A stretch of DNA of 64,000 nt, taken from the NCBI RefSeq assembly GCF_009861505.1, contig NZ_WTFT01000029.1:60685-124684 (forward strand). The letters run 5' to 3'. The translations under genes were made by a program, and so were the position numbers. The DNA is from Pseudomonas izuensis. GTDB lineage: Bacteria; Pseudomonadota; Gammaproteobacteria; Pseudomonadales; Pseudomonadaceae. How positions within the stretch are numbered: the first letter of the stretch is position 1; every line of letters begins with the position of its first letter. Below the pieces are notes generated by a model. That model had not been told where the DNA came from and did not search any database. It saw only the letters and a list, made by a program, of their open reading frames with translations. Shown piece after piece: positions 19,015-28,132 of this stretch.

Positions 19015-20625
19015 ATGTCTTCCCCTTCAACCCTCCAGCCGTCCATGGCCATGCGCCTGCATTCGTTCGTTCTGGGTATCTTGACGCTGCTGTTGTTCGT
19101 GATGGTGAGCAATCAGCAGTCGTTCATTGGCTTCGACTCGCGGTTTGTGATGTTCGCCCAGGAAATGCTGCGCCATGGGCCGAGTATTTTCCCGACGACC
19201 TACGGTGAGCCTTACGCCGACTACAGTGCGATGTCGACGTTTTTTATCTATGTACTTTCGTTGCCTTTCGGGCATGTGACGAGCTTCACGGCCTGGCTGC
19301 CTTCCTCGATTGCCGCCGCGGTGATTGTGACGCTCATGTATCGCCTGCTCGCGCCGTACTCATCAAAGTGGGCGCTGGTCAGTATTGCGTTGATGTTGCT
19401 GAGTGTGACGTTCATCAGTGAGGTGAGGGCTGTATCGCTGGACCTGATGCTGGCGGCGGTTTCATTCGCGGTTTTTTACCTGGCCTATGCGGCAGATCAC
19501 TTCAATGCACGCAGGCGTCTCGCTGGGCTGTTTGCGTTGTTGATGCTGGGCTTTGCCATTCGCGGGCCGATCGGCCTGATCGTGCCTACCGGCATGCTAT
19601 GCAGTTATTACCTGTTCAGCGGTCAATACAGGCGGATGCTTGGCTTTGGTGTGGTTGCCTTGGCGCTGCTGTGCCTGTGCATCGGATTGATCTTGTGGCT
19701 GGCCGATATCAGCGGCGATGCAGCCTTTGTGCGGGATGTTATTCGCATGCAGGTGACGGGGCGCATCGATGGCAGCGAAGGCTCCAGCAATGTGCTGTTC
19801 TATTTCACCAGTTCCCTGGGCAATTATGCGTTGGCTTATCCACTTGCATTGCTGACATTGGTGGGCGTGCTGGCCGGCGATAGAAATGATCGCGGGCCAC
19901 AATGGCGATTGATGATGTTTTGCGCGGCTGCAGGTCTGATCGTGCTGATCGGGCTTTCGATTCCCCAGGCTAAGAAAGCGCGCTATCTGTTGCCGATGTT
20001 GCCGATGGCAGCCATTGTCGCGGCTTATCCGTTCCAGGCCGCAGGCGGTCGTCTGTTTGCCGGCTTGAGACTGCTGATACAAGGGCTCTGGCTGGTGCTG
20101 CCGGGCGTGCTGTTTGGTGTTGTGCTGATTGCGCATCATCGGCTACCGGAATCATTGCCCTCCATCGGTTTGATCCTTGGGCTGCTGGTTTTTCTGCAGA
20201 TCGTCGCCTTGGTCTCGCTGTTCAAACCAGCGTTGAGAGTGGCAGGTCTGGCGTGTTCTGCGGTGTTGGCGGTGTGGTCGGTCTACATCCTGTACGTTGA
20301 ACCCATTCAACGCGGCGCGTATGACACGCGCCAGTTCTCTCTGGCGGTGCTTGACCGGGTGCACAATGATTCCGTACCGCTGGTGCTGCATGGCCTGGGC
20401 AAGGACGCGAAGGCAATCAAGTTCATGGTCAATGCGGATACTGACGTTCGACCGATTTTCACCGAGACGTCCGAACAGCTGGAGGCGGTCAAAGCCCCCG
20501 CCTACATAGTCATGAGTGAAGCGTCTTACCGGAAACTCCCGCCATCGCAGGTCTTGCCACTGCCGCGGGTGTTGGAAGGTCGTTTCGACAAGGATGACTA
20601 CGTATTGCTGCAACTTGCACCTTGA
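19015..20625 (+). CDS. GT39-family membrane glycosyltransferase, divergent paralogue
   Basis: A 536-residue polytopic protein with about twelve hydrophobic segments. The first periplasmic loop reads FIGFDSRFVMFAQEML, fitting the x-(D/E)-x-R-(Y/F)...ML pattern of GT39 enzymes, but again the first acidic residue of the DE pair is missing (Phe). GEPYADYS occupies the place of the second acidic motif. A soluble tail of about 100 residues ends the protein. It probably forms a functional pair with the divergent GT39 gene for sugar modification of a cell-surface molecule; this is inferred from context. A weak terminator follows at 20648. Confidence 0.85.
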   Translation: MSSPSTLQPSMAMRLHSFVLGILTLLLFVMVSNQQSFIGFDSRFVMFAQEMLRHGPSIFPTTYGEPYADYSAMSTFFIYVLSLPFGHVTSFTAWLPSSIAAAVIVTLMYRLLAPYSSKWALVSIALMLLSVTFISEVRAVSLDLMLAAVSFAVFYLAYAADHFNARRRLAGLFALLMLGFAIRGPIGLIVPTGMLCSYYLFSGQYRRMLGFGVVALALLCLCIGLILWLADISGDAAFVRDVIRMQVTGRIDGSEGSSNVLFYFTSSLGNYALAYPLALLTLVGVLAGDRNDRGPQWRLMMFCAAAGLIVLIGLSIPQAKKARYLLPMLPMAAIVAAYPFQAAGGRLFAGLRLLIQGLWLVLPGVLFGVVLIAHHRLPESLPSIGLILGLLVFLQIVALVSLFKPALRVAGLACSAVLAVWSVYILYVEPIQRGAYDTRQFSLAVLDRVHNDSVPLVLHGLGKDAKAIKFMVNADTDVRPIFTETSEQLEAVKAPAYIVMSEASYRKLPPSQVLPLPRVLEGRFDKDDYVLLQLAP

Positions 20626-20647
20626 TTCGTTGCGCCTTGATGCATCA

Positions 20648-20669
20648 CAGGGATTTACCCTGGCTTTTT
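20648..20669 (+). terminator. Short intrinsic terminator of the GT39 gene
   Basis: CAGGG (20648-20652) pairs with CCCTG (20658-20662) around ATTTA, followed by GC and five T, 22 bases after the stop codon. Confidence 0.6.
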
Positions 20670-20676
20670 GAAAAGT

Positions 20677-20711
20677 AAAAAAAAGCCCCGCGACCGAATG
20701 AGGCGCGGGGC
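20677..20711 (-). terminator. Strong intrinsic terminator of the mexEF-oprN operon
   Basis: On the minus strand the stem GCCCCGCG / CGCGGGGC (20704-20711 with 20685-20692) is followed directly by eight T (20677-20684 are A on the plus strand). It lies 47 bases past the oprN stop codon. Confidence 0.9.
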
Positions 20712-20758
20712 AAAAAATTTGGTTGGTTGCGGCCAACCAAAGGAGCACTTGAAAGCGG

Positions 20759-22180
20759 TTATTTGCTGGCGACCGTCTCCGGCTGCCAGCCGCCACCGAG
20801 GGCCTTGTAGATCGCGACGATGCCGCGATACAGGTCGATCTCGGCCTGGGCCTGGGTGTCTTCTGCCGCCAGACGCTCACGCTGGGCATCGAGCAGGACG
20901 AGGAAGTCCGAGGTGCCTTCGCGGTAGCGGATCTCGGCGAGGTCTGCTGCGGAACGGCTCGACTCACTCTGGCGAATCAGCGAAATCAGACGCTGTTGGC
21001 GTTTGTTGTAGTCGCTGAACGCGTTTTCCGATTCCTCCAGGGCCAGCAACACTTGCTGCTCGTAGGTCGCCAGCGCGCCCTCGGCATCGGCATCGGCACC
21101 GCGTATGCGGGCTTTTACGCTACCCAGGTCAAACGCCGCCCAGGTGATGCTTGGGCCCAGTGCCCACGCGTTGGCCGCCGAGGAACCGATCTGCGAACCA
21201 CGCCCGGCGGTCCAGCCGAGGAAGCCGCTGAGGCTGACACGGGGGAACAGATCAGCCTTGGCCACGCCGATTCGCGCCGTGGCCGAAGCCAGTTGGCGTT
21301 CGGCGCTGAGGATGTCCGGACGGCGTTGCAGCAGCTCGCCCGGATTGCCGATCGGCAGTGCCTTGGCAATCGCCGGCAAGTCTTTCGGGCTCAGGTCCAC
21401 GGTCAACTTGTCCGGCCGCTGGCCCAGCAGGGTGGCGATACGGTTTTTCTGCCGAACCTGTTCGGCCTGCAATTGCGGCACGCTGGCTTCGACCGAGGCC
21501 AGACGGGCATCGGCGCGCTCCACATCGAGCTGGTCGCCGACACCGGCATCACGCAGGCTGATGGTGATCTTGCGCGACTCCCGCTGGTTTTCCAGGTTGG
21601 CCAAGGCGATTTTTTCCCGCAACTGCGCGCCGCGCAGTTGACCGTAGGAATCCACCAATTCGGCAATCATGGTGACTTGCAGTTGGTACAGGTCGGCCTC
21701 GAACGCCTGTTGCTCGGCGTTGGCCGACTCTAGGTTGCGCTGGATGCGGCCAAACAGGTCGATCTCCCAGGCCATGTCCAGGCCCAGGTCATAGCGTTCG
21801 GTATTGACCCGGTTGGTGGCCTGGCCGGGAATCTGCCCCTTGCCCAGGTCACTGCTGGCGCGGCTGGTGATGGTCGGCATGGCGTCGTTGCTGACGTCAT
21901 CCCTGATCGCCCGCGCCGCTTTCCAACGGGCAAAGGCGACGCGCAAATCACGGTTGCCCTTGAGGGACTCGGTCACCAACTGGTTGAGGGTCGGGTCTTC
22001 GAACTGCTGCCACCAGATGCCTTCGAAGCGCGAACGGTCGAAGTTCTTCTGGCCGGCCGCACCATCGGTGGCTGTGGTGATGTTGGCGGGTTCAGTAGCT
22101 GGTGTCTTGTAGTCCGGGCCGACGGCACAGGCGCTCAGCGCCAGGACCAGCAGGCTCGGCAAAAAGGCTTTCAAACTCAT
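20759..22180 (-). CDS. oprN: Outer-membrane efflux lipoprotein OprN
   Basis: A 473-residue TolC-type outer-membrane factor of the NodT/OprM family. The signal peptide ends in the lipobox LSAC (residues about 15-18), so it is lipid-anchored. Two repeats of the outer-membrane efflux domain follow, with long helices (for example ATARIGVAKADLFPRVSLSG) typical of the periplasmic tunnel. It is the last gene of the operon; its ATG overlaps the mexF stop. Together with mexE and mexF next to mexT and mexS it corresponds to the P. aeruginosa OprN position. A strong terminator follows. Confidence 0.9.
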   Translation of the reverse strand: MSLKAFLPSLLVLALSACAVGPDYKTPATEPANITTATDGAAGQKNFDRSRFEGIWWQQFEDPTLNQLVTESLKGNRDLRVAFARWKAARAIRDDVSNDAMPTITSRASSDLGKGQIPGQATNRVNTERYDLGLDMAWEIDLFGRIQRNLESANAEQQAFEADLYQLQVTMIAELVDSYGQLRGAQLREKIALANLENQRESRKITISLRDAGVGDQLDVERADARLASVEASVPQLQAEQVRQKNRIATLLGQRPDKLTVDLSPKDLPAIAKALPIGNPGELLQRRPDILSAERQLASATARIGVAKADLFPRVSLSGFLGWTAGRGSQIGSSAANAWALGPSITWAAFDLGSVKARIRGADADAEGALATYEQQVLLALEESENAFSDYNKRQQRLISLIRQSESSRSAADLAEIRYREGTSDFLVLLDAQRERLAAEDTQAQAEIDLYRGIVAIYKALGGGWQPETVASK

Positions 22181-25100
22181 CAGTGCGACTCCAGCTTCAG
22201 GGTCTTGGCCGCTTTGCGCTTCTCGCCGCGCTCCACGAAATTACGAATCAACACGTAGAACACCGGCGTCAGCAACAGACCGAAGAAGGTCACCCCGAGC
22301 ATCCCGGAGAACACCGCCACACCCATGGCGTGACGCATCTCGGCACCGGCACCGCTGGAGAACACCAGTGGCACCACACCCATGATGAAGGCGAAGGAGG
22401 TCATCAGGATCGGCCGCAGACGCAGGCGGCAGGCTTCCAGTACGGCGGCCAGCGGGTTCATGCCTTCCAGCTGTTTATCCTTGGCAAACTCGACGATCAG
22501 AATCGCGTTCTTACAGGCAAGCCCTACCAGTACGATCAGGCCGATCTGGGTGAAGATGTTGTTGTCACCGCCCGAGGCAATCACACCGGTGATGGCCGAC
22601 AGCAGGGTCATCGGTACGATCAGGATCACCGCCAGTGGCAGGCTCCAGCTTTCGTATTGAGCCGCCAGTACCAGGAACGCCAGCAGCACGCAGAGCGGGA
22701 ACACGAACAGCGCGGTGTTGCCGGACAGGATCTGCTGGTAGGTCAGGTCGGTCCATTCGTAGGTCATGCCGTTGGGCAGTTCGTCCTTGAGCAGTTTCTC
22801 GATGGCTTTTTCGGCCTGGCCGGAGCTGTAGCCAGGGGCTGCCGCACCGTTGATTTCAGCGGTGATAAAGCCGTTGTAGTGCATCACGCGGTCCGGGCCC
22901 GAGGTGTCGCTGACCTTGATGAAAGTCGCCAGCGGGATCATCTCGCCCTTGTTGTTGCGCACTTTGAGCTGGCCGATCTGGTCGGATTCGAGGCGGAACT
23001 GCTGCTCGGCCTGAACGTTGACCTGATAGGTGCGGCCAAAGCGGTTGAAGTCGTTGGCATACAGCGAACCCAGGTAAATCTGCAGCGTGTCGAAGATGTC
23101 ACTGACAGCCACGCCGTGGGTCTTGGCTTTTTCCCGGTCGATGGCGGCATCGACCTGCGGCACGTTCACGGTATAGCTGGTGAACAGGCCGGCCAGTTCC
23201 GGAACGCTGTGGCTCTTGGCAATGATGTTCATGGTTTCCTTGTACAGCTCCTCGTAGCCCAGGTTGCCCCGGTCTTCGATTTGCAGGCGGAAACCACCAA
23301 TAGTGCCCAGGCCTTGTACCGGCGGTGGCGGGAAGATCGCCATGTAGGCTTCCTGGATGTTCGCGTACTGGCCGTTCAACGCGCCGGCAATCGCACCGGC
23401 GGACATGCTCGGGTCTTTGCGCTCATCGAACGGTTTGAGGGTCACGAACACGATGCCGGCGTTCGGGCTGTTGGTGAAGCCGTTGATCGACAGGCCAGGG
23501 AAGGCCACCGCACTTTCCACGCCAGGCTGTTTCAACGCCAGATCAGACATGCGCTTGATCACGTCTTCGGTACGGTCCAGGCTCGAGGCATCGGGCAATT
23601 GCGCGAAGGCCACCAGGTACTGCTTGTCCTGGCCGGGTACGAAACCGGTCGGGGTGCTGGAGAAGCCAAAGAAGGTCAGAACCATCAGGCCGGCGTACAG
23701 CAGCAGGGCGATACCGCTTGAGCGGATCACGCGGGCAACGGTGCCGACGTAACCATGGCTGGCCTTTTCAAAGAAGCGGTTGAACGGGCGGAACAGCCAG
23801 CCACCGAATACCTTGTCGAGCACCTTGGAGAAACGGTCTTTCGGTGCGTCATGGCCCTTGAGCAATACCGCCGCCAGCGCTGGCGACAGGGTCAACGAGT
23901 TGAAGGCCGAAATCACAGTCGAGATTGCGATGGTCAGGGCGAACTGCTTGTAGAACTGGCCGGTCAGGCCGGAAATGAACGCCGCCGGAACAAACACCGC
24001 ACACAGCACCAGCGCCGTGGCAATGATCGGGCCGGTCACTTCACCCATGGCCTTTTTGGTCGCGTCGAAGGGGTTGAGCCCCAGTTCAATGTTACGTTCG
24101 ACGTTTTCCACCACCACGATCGCATCGTCCACCACGATCCCGATGGCCAATACCAGGCCGAACAGCGACAGGGCGTTCAGTGAGAAGCCGAATAGATGCA
24201 TCACGGCAAAGGTACCGATCAGCGACACCGGCACCGCCACCAGCGGAATGATCGAGGCGCGCCAGGTTTGCAGGAACAGGATCACCACCAGCACCACGAG
24301 GATCAGTGCTTCGAAGAGGGTGTGAACCACCGCCTCGATAGAGCCGCGCACGAAGATCGTCGGGTCATAGACGATGCTGAAATCCATGCCTTCCGGGAAG
24401 CCCTTCTTCAGTTCGGCCATTTTGGCCCGAACTTCGTTGGAGATTTCGATGGCGTTGGAGCCCGGACGCTGGAAGATCGGGATCGCCACCGCCGGCTGGT
24501 TGTTCAGCAAGGAACGCAGGGCGTATTGGCTGGAGCCCAGTTCAACGCGAGCGATGTCCTTGAGGCGGGTGATCTCACCGTTATCGCCGGAGCGAATGAT
24601 GATGTTCTCGAACTCTTCCTCACTGACCAAACGGCCCTGCGTGTTGACCGACAGCTGGAAGCTTTGGGCATTTGGGGCAGGGGGAGCGCCCAATGCACCG
24701 GCGGCCACCTGGCGGTTCTGTTCACGAATGGCCGTTACAACGTCAGTGGCGGTCAGGTTGCGCGAAGCGGTTTTGTTCGGGTCGAGCCAGACACGCAGCG
24801 AGTAATCGCCCATGCCAAACAGCTGCACATCACCGACACCGCCCAGACGCGCAAGCTCATCCTTGATGTTGAGGATCGCGTAGTTGGACAGGTACAACAT
24901 GTCGTAGCGTTTGTCCGGCGAGGTCAAGTGCACGACCATGGTCAGGTCGGGCGAGGCCTTGTCCACGGTGATACCGATGCGCGTCACTTCCTCGGGAAGC
25001 TTCGGTTCGGTCCGGGTCACGCGGTTCTGCACCTGCACCTGGGCATTATCCAGGTCAGTACCCAGGGCAAAGGTGATGGTCAGGGTGATCTTGCCGTCGG

Positions 25101-25356
25101 CGGTCGACTGCGAAGACATGTACAGCATGTTCTCGACGCCGGTAATGGCTTGCTCCAACGGCGCAGCCACGGTTTCACCGATGACTTTAGGGTTGGCACC
25201 CGGGAAGTTGGCGCGGACCACCACAGTCGGCGGTACCACTTCCGGGTATTCGCTGATCGGTAGCTGGAACAGCGAGATGGCGCCGGCGATCAGGATCAGC
25301 AGCGATAGCACCGCTGCGAAGATCGGCCGTGAAATGAAGAATTGGGAAAAATTCAT
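22180..25356 (-). CDS. mexF: RND multidrug efflux transporter MexF
   Basis: A 1058-residue HAE1-family resistance-nodulation-division pump. Twelve membrane helices are arranged as in AcrB, with two large periplasmic domains. The proton-relay aspartate pair is seen in AIGIVVDDAIVVVENVERN in helix 4 and the N-terminus is the family start MNFSQFFISRPIFAAVLSLL. The linkage with a MexE-like adaptor, OprN-like channel and a MexT-like LysR regulator supports MexF rather than MexB or MexD. MexF of P. aeruginosa exports chloramphenicol, fluoroquinolones, trimethoprim and quorum-signal precursors; the substrates here are inferred from that. It starts 15 bases after mexE and overlaps oprN. Confidence 0.92.
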   Translation of the reverse strand: MNFSQFFISRPIFAAVLSLLILIAGAISLFQLPISEYPEVVPPTVVVRANFPGANPKVIGETVAAPLEQAITGVENMLYMSSQSTADGKITLTITFALGTDLDNAQVQVQNRVTRTEPKLPEEVTRIGITVDKASPDLTMVVHLTSPDKRYDMLYLSNYAILNIKDELARLGGVGDVQLFGMGDYSLRVWLDPNKTASRNLTATDVVTAIREQNRQVAAGALGAPPAPNAQSFQLSVNTQGRLVSEEEFENIIIRSGDNGEITRLKDIARVELGSSQYALRSLLNNQPAVAIPIFQRPGSNAIEISNEVRAKMAELKKGFPEGMDFSIVYDPTIFVRGSIEAVVHTLFEALILVVLVVILFLQTWRASIIPLVAVPVSLIGTFAVMHLFGFSLNALSLFGLVLAIGIVVDDAIVVVENVERNIELGLNPFDATKKAMGEVTGPIIATALVLCAVFVPAAFISGLTGQFYKQFALTIAISTVISAFNSLTLSPALAAVLLKGHDAPKDRFSKVLDKVFGGWLFRPFNRFFEKASHGYVGTVARVIRSSGIALLLYAGLMVLTFFGFSSTPTGFVPGQDKQYLVAFAQLPDASSLDRTEDVIKRMSDLALKQPGVESAVAFPGLSINGFTNSPNAGIVFVTLKPFDERKDPSMSAGAIAGALNGQYANIQEAYMAIFPPPPVQGLGTIGGFRLQIEDRGNLGYEELYKETMNIIAKSHSVPELAGLFTSYTVNVPQVDAAIDREKAKTHGVAVSDIFDTLQIYLGSLYANDFNRFGRTYQVNVQAEQQFRLESDQIGQLKVRNNKGEMIPLATFIKVSDTSGPDRVMHYNGFITAEINGAAAPGYSSGQAEKAIEKLLKDELPNGMTYEWTDLTYQQILSGNTALFVFPLCVLLAFLVLAAQYESWSLPLAVILIVPMTLLSAITGVIASGGDNNIFTQIGLIVLVGLACKNAILIVEFAKDKQLEGMNPLAAVLEACRLRLRPILMTSFAFIMGVVPLVFSSGAGAEMRHAMGVAVFSGMLGVTFFGLLLTPVFYVLIRNFVERGEKRKAAKTLKLESH

Positions 25357-25371
25357 CGGAGTCGTTATCCC

Positions 25372-26625
25372 TTAACCGCGTGGGTTCGCAGCAGCCAGTT
25401 TCACAACCGTGCCCGGCGCGACCTTGGCAGGCGCAACTTGTGGCAGGTTGCTGGCTTCCAGCGCTTGTCGTTGTTGTGCCAGGGCCGCGAGAGTTTGTTC
25501 GCTGGCCATCGGGATCACTTCAGGGGTGACTGGCGAGCCAGGACGGACCCGTTGCAAGCCCTTGACGATGATGGTGTCGTCCTTGTTCAGGCCGTTGCGC
25601 ACGATGCGCAGCCCTTCGATTTTCGGCCCCAGCTCGACCGCGCGATAAGCGGTCTTGTTGTCGGCATCCATCACCAGCACGAACTTCTTGCCAAGGTCGG
25701 TGCCGACCGCTTCATCGTTGATCAGCATGGCGTTGTAGGTGCCGCTGCCCACCAGTTTCAGGCGTGCATAGAGACCCGGGGTGTAGCTGCCGTCGCTGTT
25801 GTCGAACACGGCGCGACCGCGGATGGTACCGGTCTTGGGGTTGACCTGGTTGTCGACGAAGTTCATCTGGCCCTGGTGCGGGTTGCCGTCTTCGTTCGAC
25901 AGGCCCATGTACACCGGGGTAGTGGCGCCGCGTTTACCCTGGCGGGCGAGCTGGGTGTACTTGAGGAACACACGCTCATCGGCGTCGAAGTAGGCGTAGA
26001 CCTTGTCGGTGGAGACCACGCTGGTGAGCGGGGTGGTATCGGCGGTCACCAGGTTGCCGGCAGTGATTTCCGCACGGCTGACGCGGCCGCTGATCGGCGC
26101 AGTAACGCGGGTGAAGCTCAGGTTCAATTTCGCCAGATCAAGTTGAGCCTGGAGGGCACCGACTGCGGCGCGAGCCTCTTGGGCAGCGCTGGTACGCGAA
26201 TCGGCCAGCTCGGCGGAAATGGCGTTGCTGGTGCGCAGGCGCTCACCGCGCTGGGCTTCGTTTTCGCTGCGGGTGGCATTGGCGCGGGCCTGGGCAACCA
26301 GGGCTTCGAGGCGGCGGACTTCGGCTTGGAACGGACGCGGGTCGATCTGGAACAGCAGGTCGCCTTTCTTGACCAGCGCGCCTTCAGTGAAAGCCACTTC
26401 ATCGATCTGACCGGAGACCCGTGGGCGAATCTCGACGGTTTCCGGTGCTTCAAGGCGTCCGGTGAATTCGTCCCACTCGTTGACCGGTTGCTCGAGCACC
26501 TTGGCCACGCTGACCTTGGCTGCGGGCATGGTTGCGGCCGTTTGCGGTGCTTTGCCGCACGCGCTGATCACCACTACGGCCAACAGGGCCAACGGGAAGC
26601 GCAAATGTTTGAGTGATTGTTCCAT
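25372..26625 (-). CDS. mexE: RND efflux periplasmic adaptor MexE
   Basis: A 417-residue membrane fusion protein. The signal sequence ends in a lipobox-like ISAC (residues about 21-24). Lipoyl halves are seen around RPRVSGQIDEVAFTEGALV and VTAPISGRVSRAEIT, with an alpha-hairpin between them and beta-barrel and membrane-proximal domains after. The ATG at 26625 begins MEQSLKHLRFPLALLAVVV and is preferred to longer frames that lack a signal sequence. As first gene of mexEF-oprN, it lies downstream of two dyads that fit MexT control. Confidence 0.92.
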   Translation of the reverse strand: MEQSLKHLRFPLALLAVVVISACGKAPQTAATMPAAKVSVAKVLEQPVNEWDEFTGRLEAPETVEIRPRVSGQIDEVAFTEGALVKKGDLLFQIDPRPFQAEVRRLEALVAQARANATRSENEAQRGERLRTSNAISAELADSRTSAAQEARAAVGALQAQLDLAKLNLSFTRVTAPISGRVSRAEITAGNLVTADTTPLTSVVSTDKVYAYFDADERVFLKYTQLARQGKRGATTPVYMGLSNEDGNPHQGQMNFVDNQVNPKTGTIRGRAVFDNSDGSYTPGLYARLKLVGSGTYNAMLINDEAVGTDLGKKFVLVMDADNKTAYRAVELGPKIEGLRIVRNGLNKDDTIIVKGLQRVRPGSPVTPEVIPMASEQTLAALAQQRQALEASNLPQVAPAKVAPGTVVKLAAANPRG

Positions 26626-26707
26626 GGATGCATCCGCCAATGTGTTGAGATTGGCGAATGATGCGCGGCGGGTTTGTATCTCACGAATCGAATGGGGCAA
26701 AGGTAAC

Positions 26708-26724
26708 TATCATTCGGAATGATA
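26708..26724. promoter_or_regulatory. Perfect 17-base dyad with LysR ATC-N9-GAT core upstream of mexE
   Basis: TATCATTCGGAATGATA is a perfect palindrome about one base centre, 83 bases before the mexE start. It contains ATC-N9-GAT (26709-26723), the core of nod-box-type LysR sites. It is a probable MexT activation site or part of the mexE promoter region. Confidence 0.6.
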
Positions 26725-26770
26725 TGAGACCCAAGGCAGCTCTCTAGCCTGCGCCTTTTGCCAAGAGACG

Positions 26771-26794
26771 ATCAACGAGGTCGATGGCAATTCT
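26771..26794 (+). promoter_or_regulatory. Probable MexT nod box upstream of mexEF-oprN
   Basis: ATCA-N5-GTCGAT (26771-26785) followed four bases later by ATTCT matches the MexT consensus as I recall it, ATCA-N5-GTCGAT-N4-ACYAT, completely in the first two blocks and three of five in the last. It lies between mexT and mexE, about 146 bases before the mexE start. Confidence 0.7.
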
Positions 26795-26842
26795 GTGTTT
26801 CCAGAATTGCAAAGGTCTGGCCTGGAACCGAGTGGGCTCCAA

Positions 26843-26913
26843 TCGCGGGCGGGCCCGCTCCCACAGGGTTATTTGAAACGCCACAATCCCTGTGGGAGCG
26901 GGCTAGCCCGCGA
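26843..26913. repeat. REPIN between mexT and mexE
   Basis: Arms TCGCGGGCGGGCCCGCTCCC (from 26843) and GGGAGCGGGCTAGCCCGCGA (to 26913) are near-perfect reverse complements with CCCTGTG flanks. It sits just past the mexT stop codon and upstream of the MexT-like box, so it may insulate the two transcripts. Confidence 0.88.
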
Positions 26914-26944
26914 AGAGGCCATCAGCCTCGATACATGATCTGGA

Positions 26945-27862
26945 TCAGGCCAGGCTATCCGGATCCCCAAAGAACATCTGAATCCGCGACCGCAACCAGC
27001 GCTCACCCGGATCGTTGTCCTGCGACCCACGCCACGCCATGTGCAATTCAAAGCTGCGCACCGGCAACGGCGGATCTTCGGCCCGCACGCCACCTGCCGC
27101 CGTCAGTGCATCGGCCGTGTAATCCGGCACCGTGGCCACAATGTCCGTGCCGGACAGCAGGGTGCTCAAGCCGTTGAACTGCGGCACGGCCAACACCACA
27201 TGACGTTTGCGCCCCAATTTTTCCAGCTCTTCATCGATGAAGCCGCTGAGGTCGCCGGCAAACGACACCAACGCGTGGGGGCGGGCGCAGTAATCATCCA
27301 GGCTCAACGGCCCCGGTACCGTGTCGGCGCGCAGAAGCTTCGGCTGGCTGCGACGCAGCACTTTACGCTTGGCATTGGCCGGCAAGTCGGTGGTGTAGCT
27401 GACGCCGATGGAAATTTCCCCAGACGCCAACAACCCTGGCATCAGAATGTAGTTGACCCGCCGCACCACCAGCACGATTCCCGGGGATTCGGCGCGCAGG
27501 CGCTTGAGCAGCATGGGCAGCAGGGCGAATTCGACATCGTCCGACAGCCCGATGCGAAACACCGCAGTGCTGGTGGCCGGGTCGAATTCGGCCGCACGGC
27601 TGACCGCGGTGGAAATGGAATCCAGCGCCGGAGAGAGCAGGGCGAAGATTTCCACGGCGCGCGCGGACGGCTCCATGCTGCGGCCGGTGCGCACAAACAA
27701 CGGGTCATCGAACAGCCCGCGCAGGCGCGAGAGCGCCGCACTGATGGCCGGCTGACCGAGGAACAGCTTCTCCGCGGCGCGGGTCACGCTACGTTCGTGC
27801 ATCAGGGTTTCGAATACGATCAACAGGTTCAGGTCGACACGACGCAGGTCATTACGATTCAT
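26945..27862 (-). CDS. mexT: LysR-family activator MexT
   Basis: A 305-residue LysR-type regulator. The N-terminus MNRNDLRRVDLNLLIVFETL and the helix-turn-helix (SVTRAAEKLFLGQPAISAAL) are nearly the same as I recall for P. aeruginosa MexT, as are internal blocks such as FRIGLSDDVEFALLPMLL and YCARPHALVSFAGDLSGF. It activates mexEF-oprN in response to nitrosative or disulfide stress and toxic electrophiles. The ATG at 27862 is chosen by similarity and by AGGA six bases upstream; longer in-frame starts exist, and the length of MexT is also debated in P. aeruginosa. It is divergent from mexS. Confidence 0.93.
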   Translation of the reverse strand: MNRNDLRRVDLNLLIVFETLMHERSVTRAAEKLFLGQPAISAALSRLRGLFDDPLFVRTGRSMEPSARAVEIFALLSPALDSISTAVSRAAEFDPATSTAVFRIGLSDDVEFALLPMLLKRLRAESPGIVLVVRRVNYILMPGLLASGEISIGVSYTTDLPANAKRKVLRRSQPKLLRADTVPGPLSLDDYCARPHALVSFAGDLSGFIDEELEKLGRKRHVVLAVPQFNGLSTLLSGTDIVATVPDYTADALTAAGGVRAEDPPLPVRSFELHMAWRGSQDNDPGERWLRSRIQMFFGDPDSLA

Positions 27863-28132
27863 CTGGAGTCCTGGCAGAGTCAGCAAGCTTGACGTGAGCG
27901 GCCATATGGGAACAATGGCCAGCAGGAATATTACGGGGAAAGGCTGGTACTCTGCACCGAGTAATTCAGTTTTCCTACAAAGGAAGGATTTGGTGCCGTA
28001 CGTCGTTAGACGATGTTTCCGATGCTGCCGAATCAATGACAGGCATGTCGACTATTAATAGCCACTGATAGTGTTGGGTTGAAAGCCCAGCTAGAGTTCA
28101 TGGCATTAGAGGTTCATTTGGCGAGGTTTGCG

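Noticed and set aside
22102..23721. Long plus-strand open frame (539 codons) opposite mexF and oprN
   Set aside because: It is a compositional shadow of the high-G+C mexF/oprN coding sequence: it shows no domain or start context and its His/Gln/Arg-rich product is typical of antisense frames.
25342..26616. Plus-strand frame of 424 codons opposite mexE
   Set aside because: Antisense shadow of a well-recognised adaptor gene, with no sensible ribosome binding site.
28032..28060. Possible MexT box before mexS (ATCA then GTCGAC)
   Set aside because: The spacing between ATCA and GTCGAC is eleven bases instead of five and the ATC-N9-GAT core is not met, so only a half site can be claimed.
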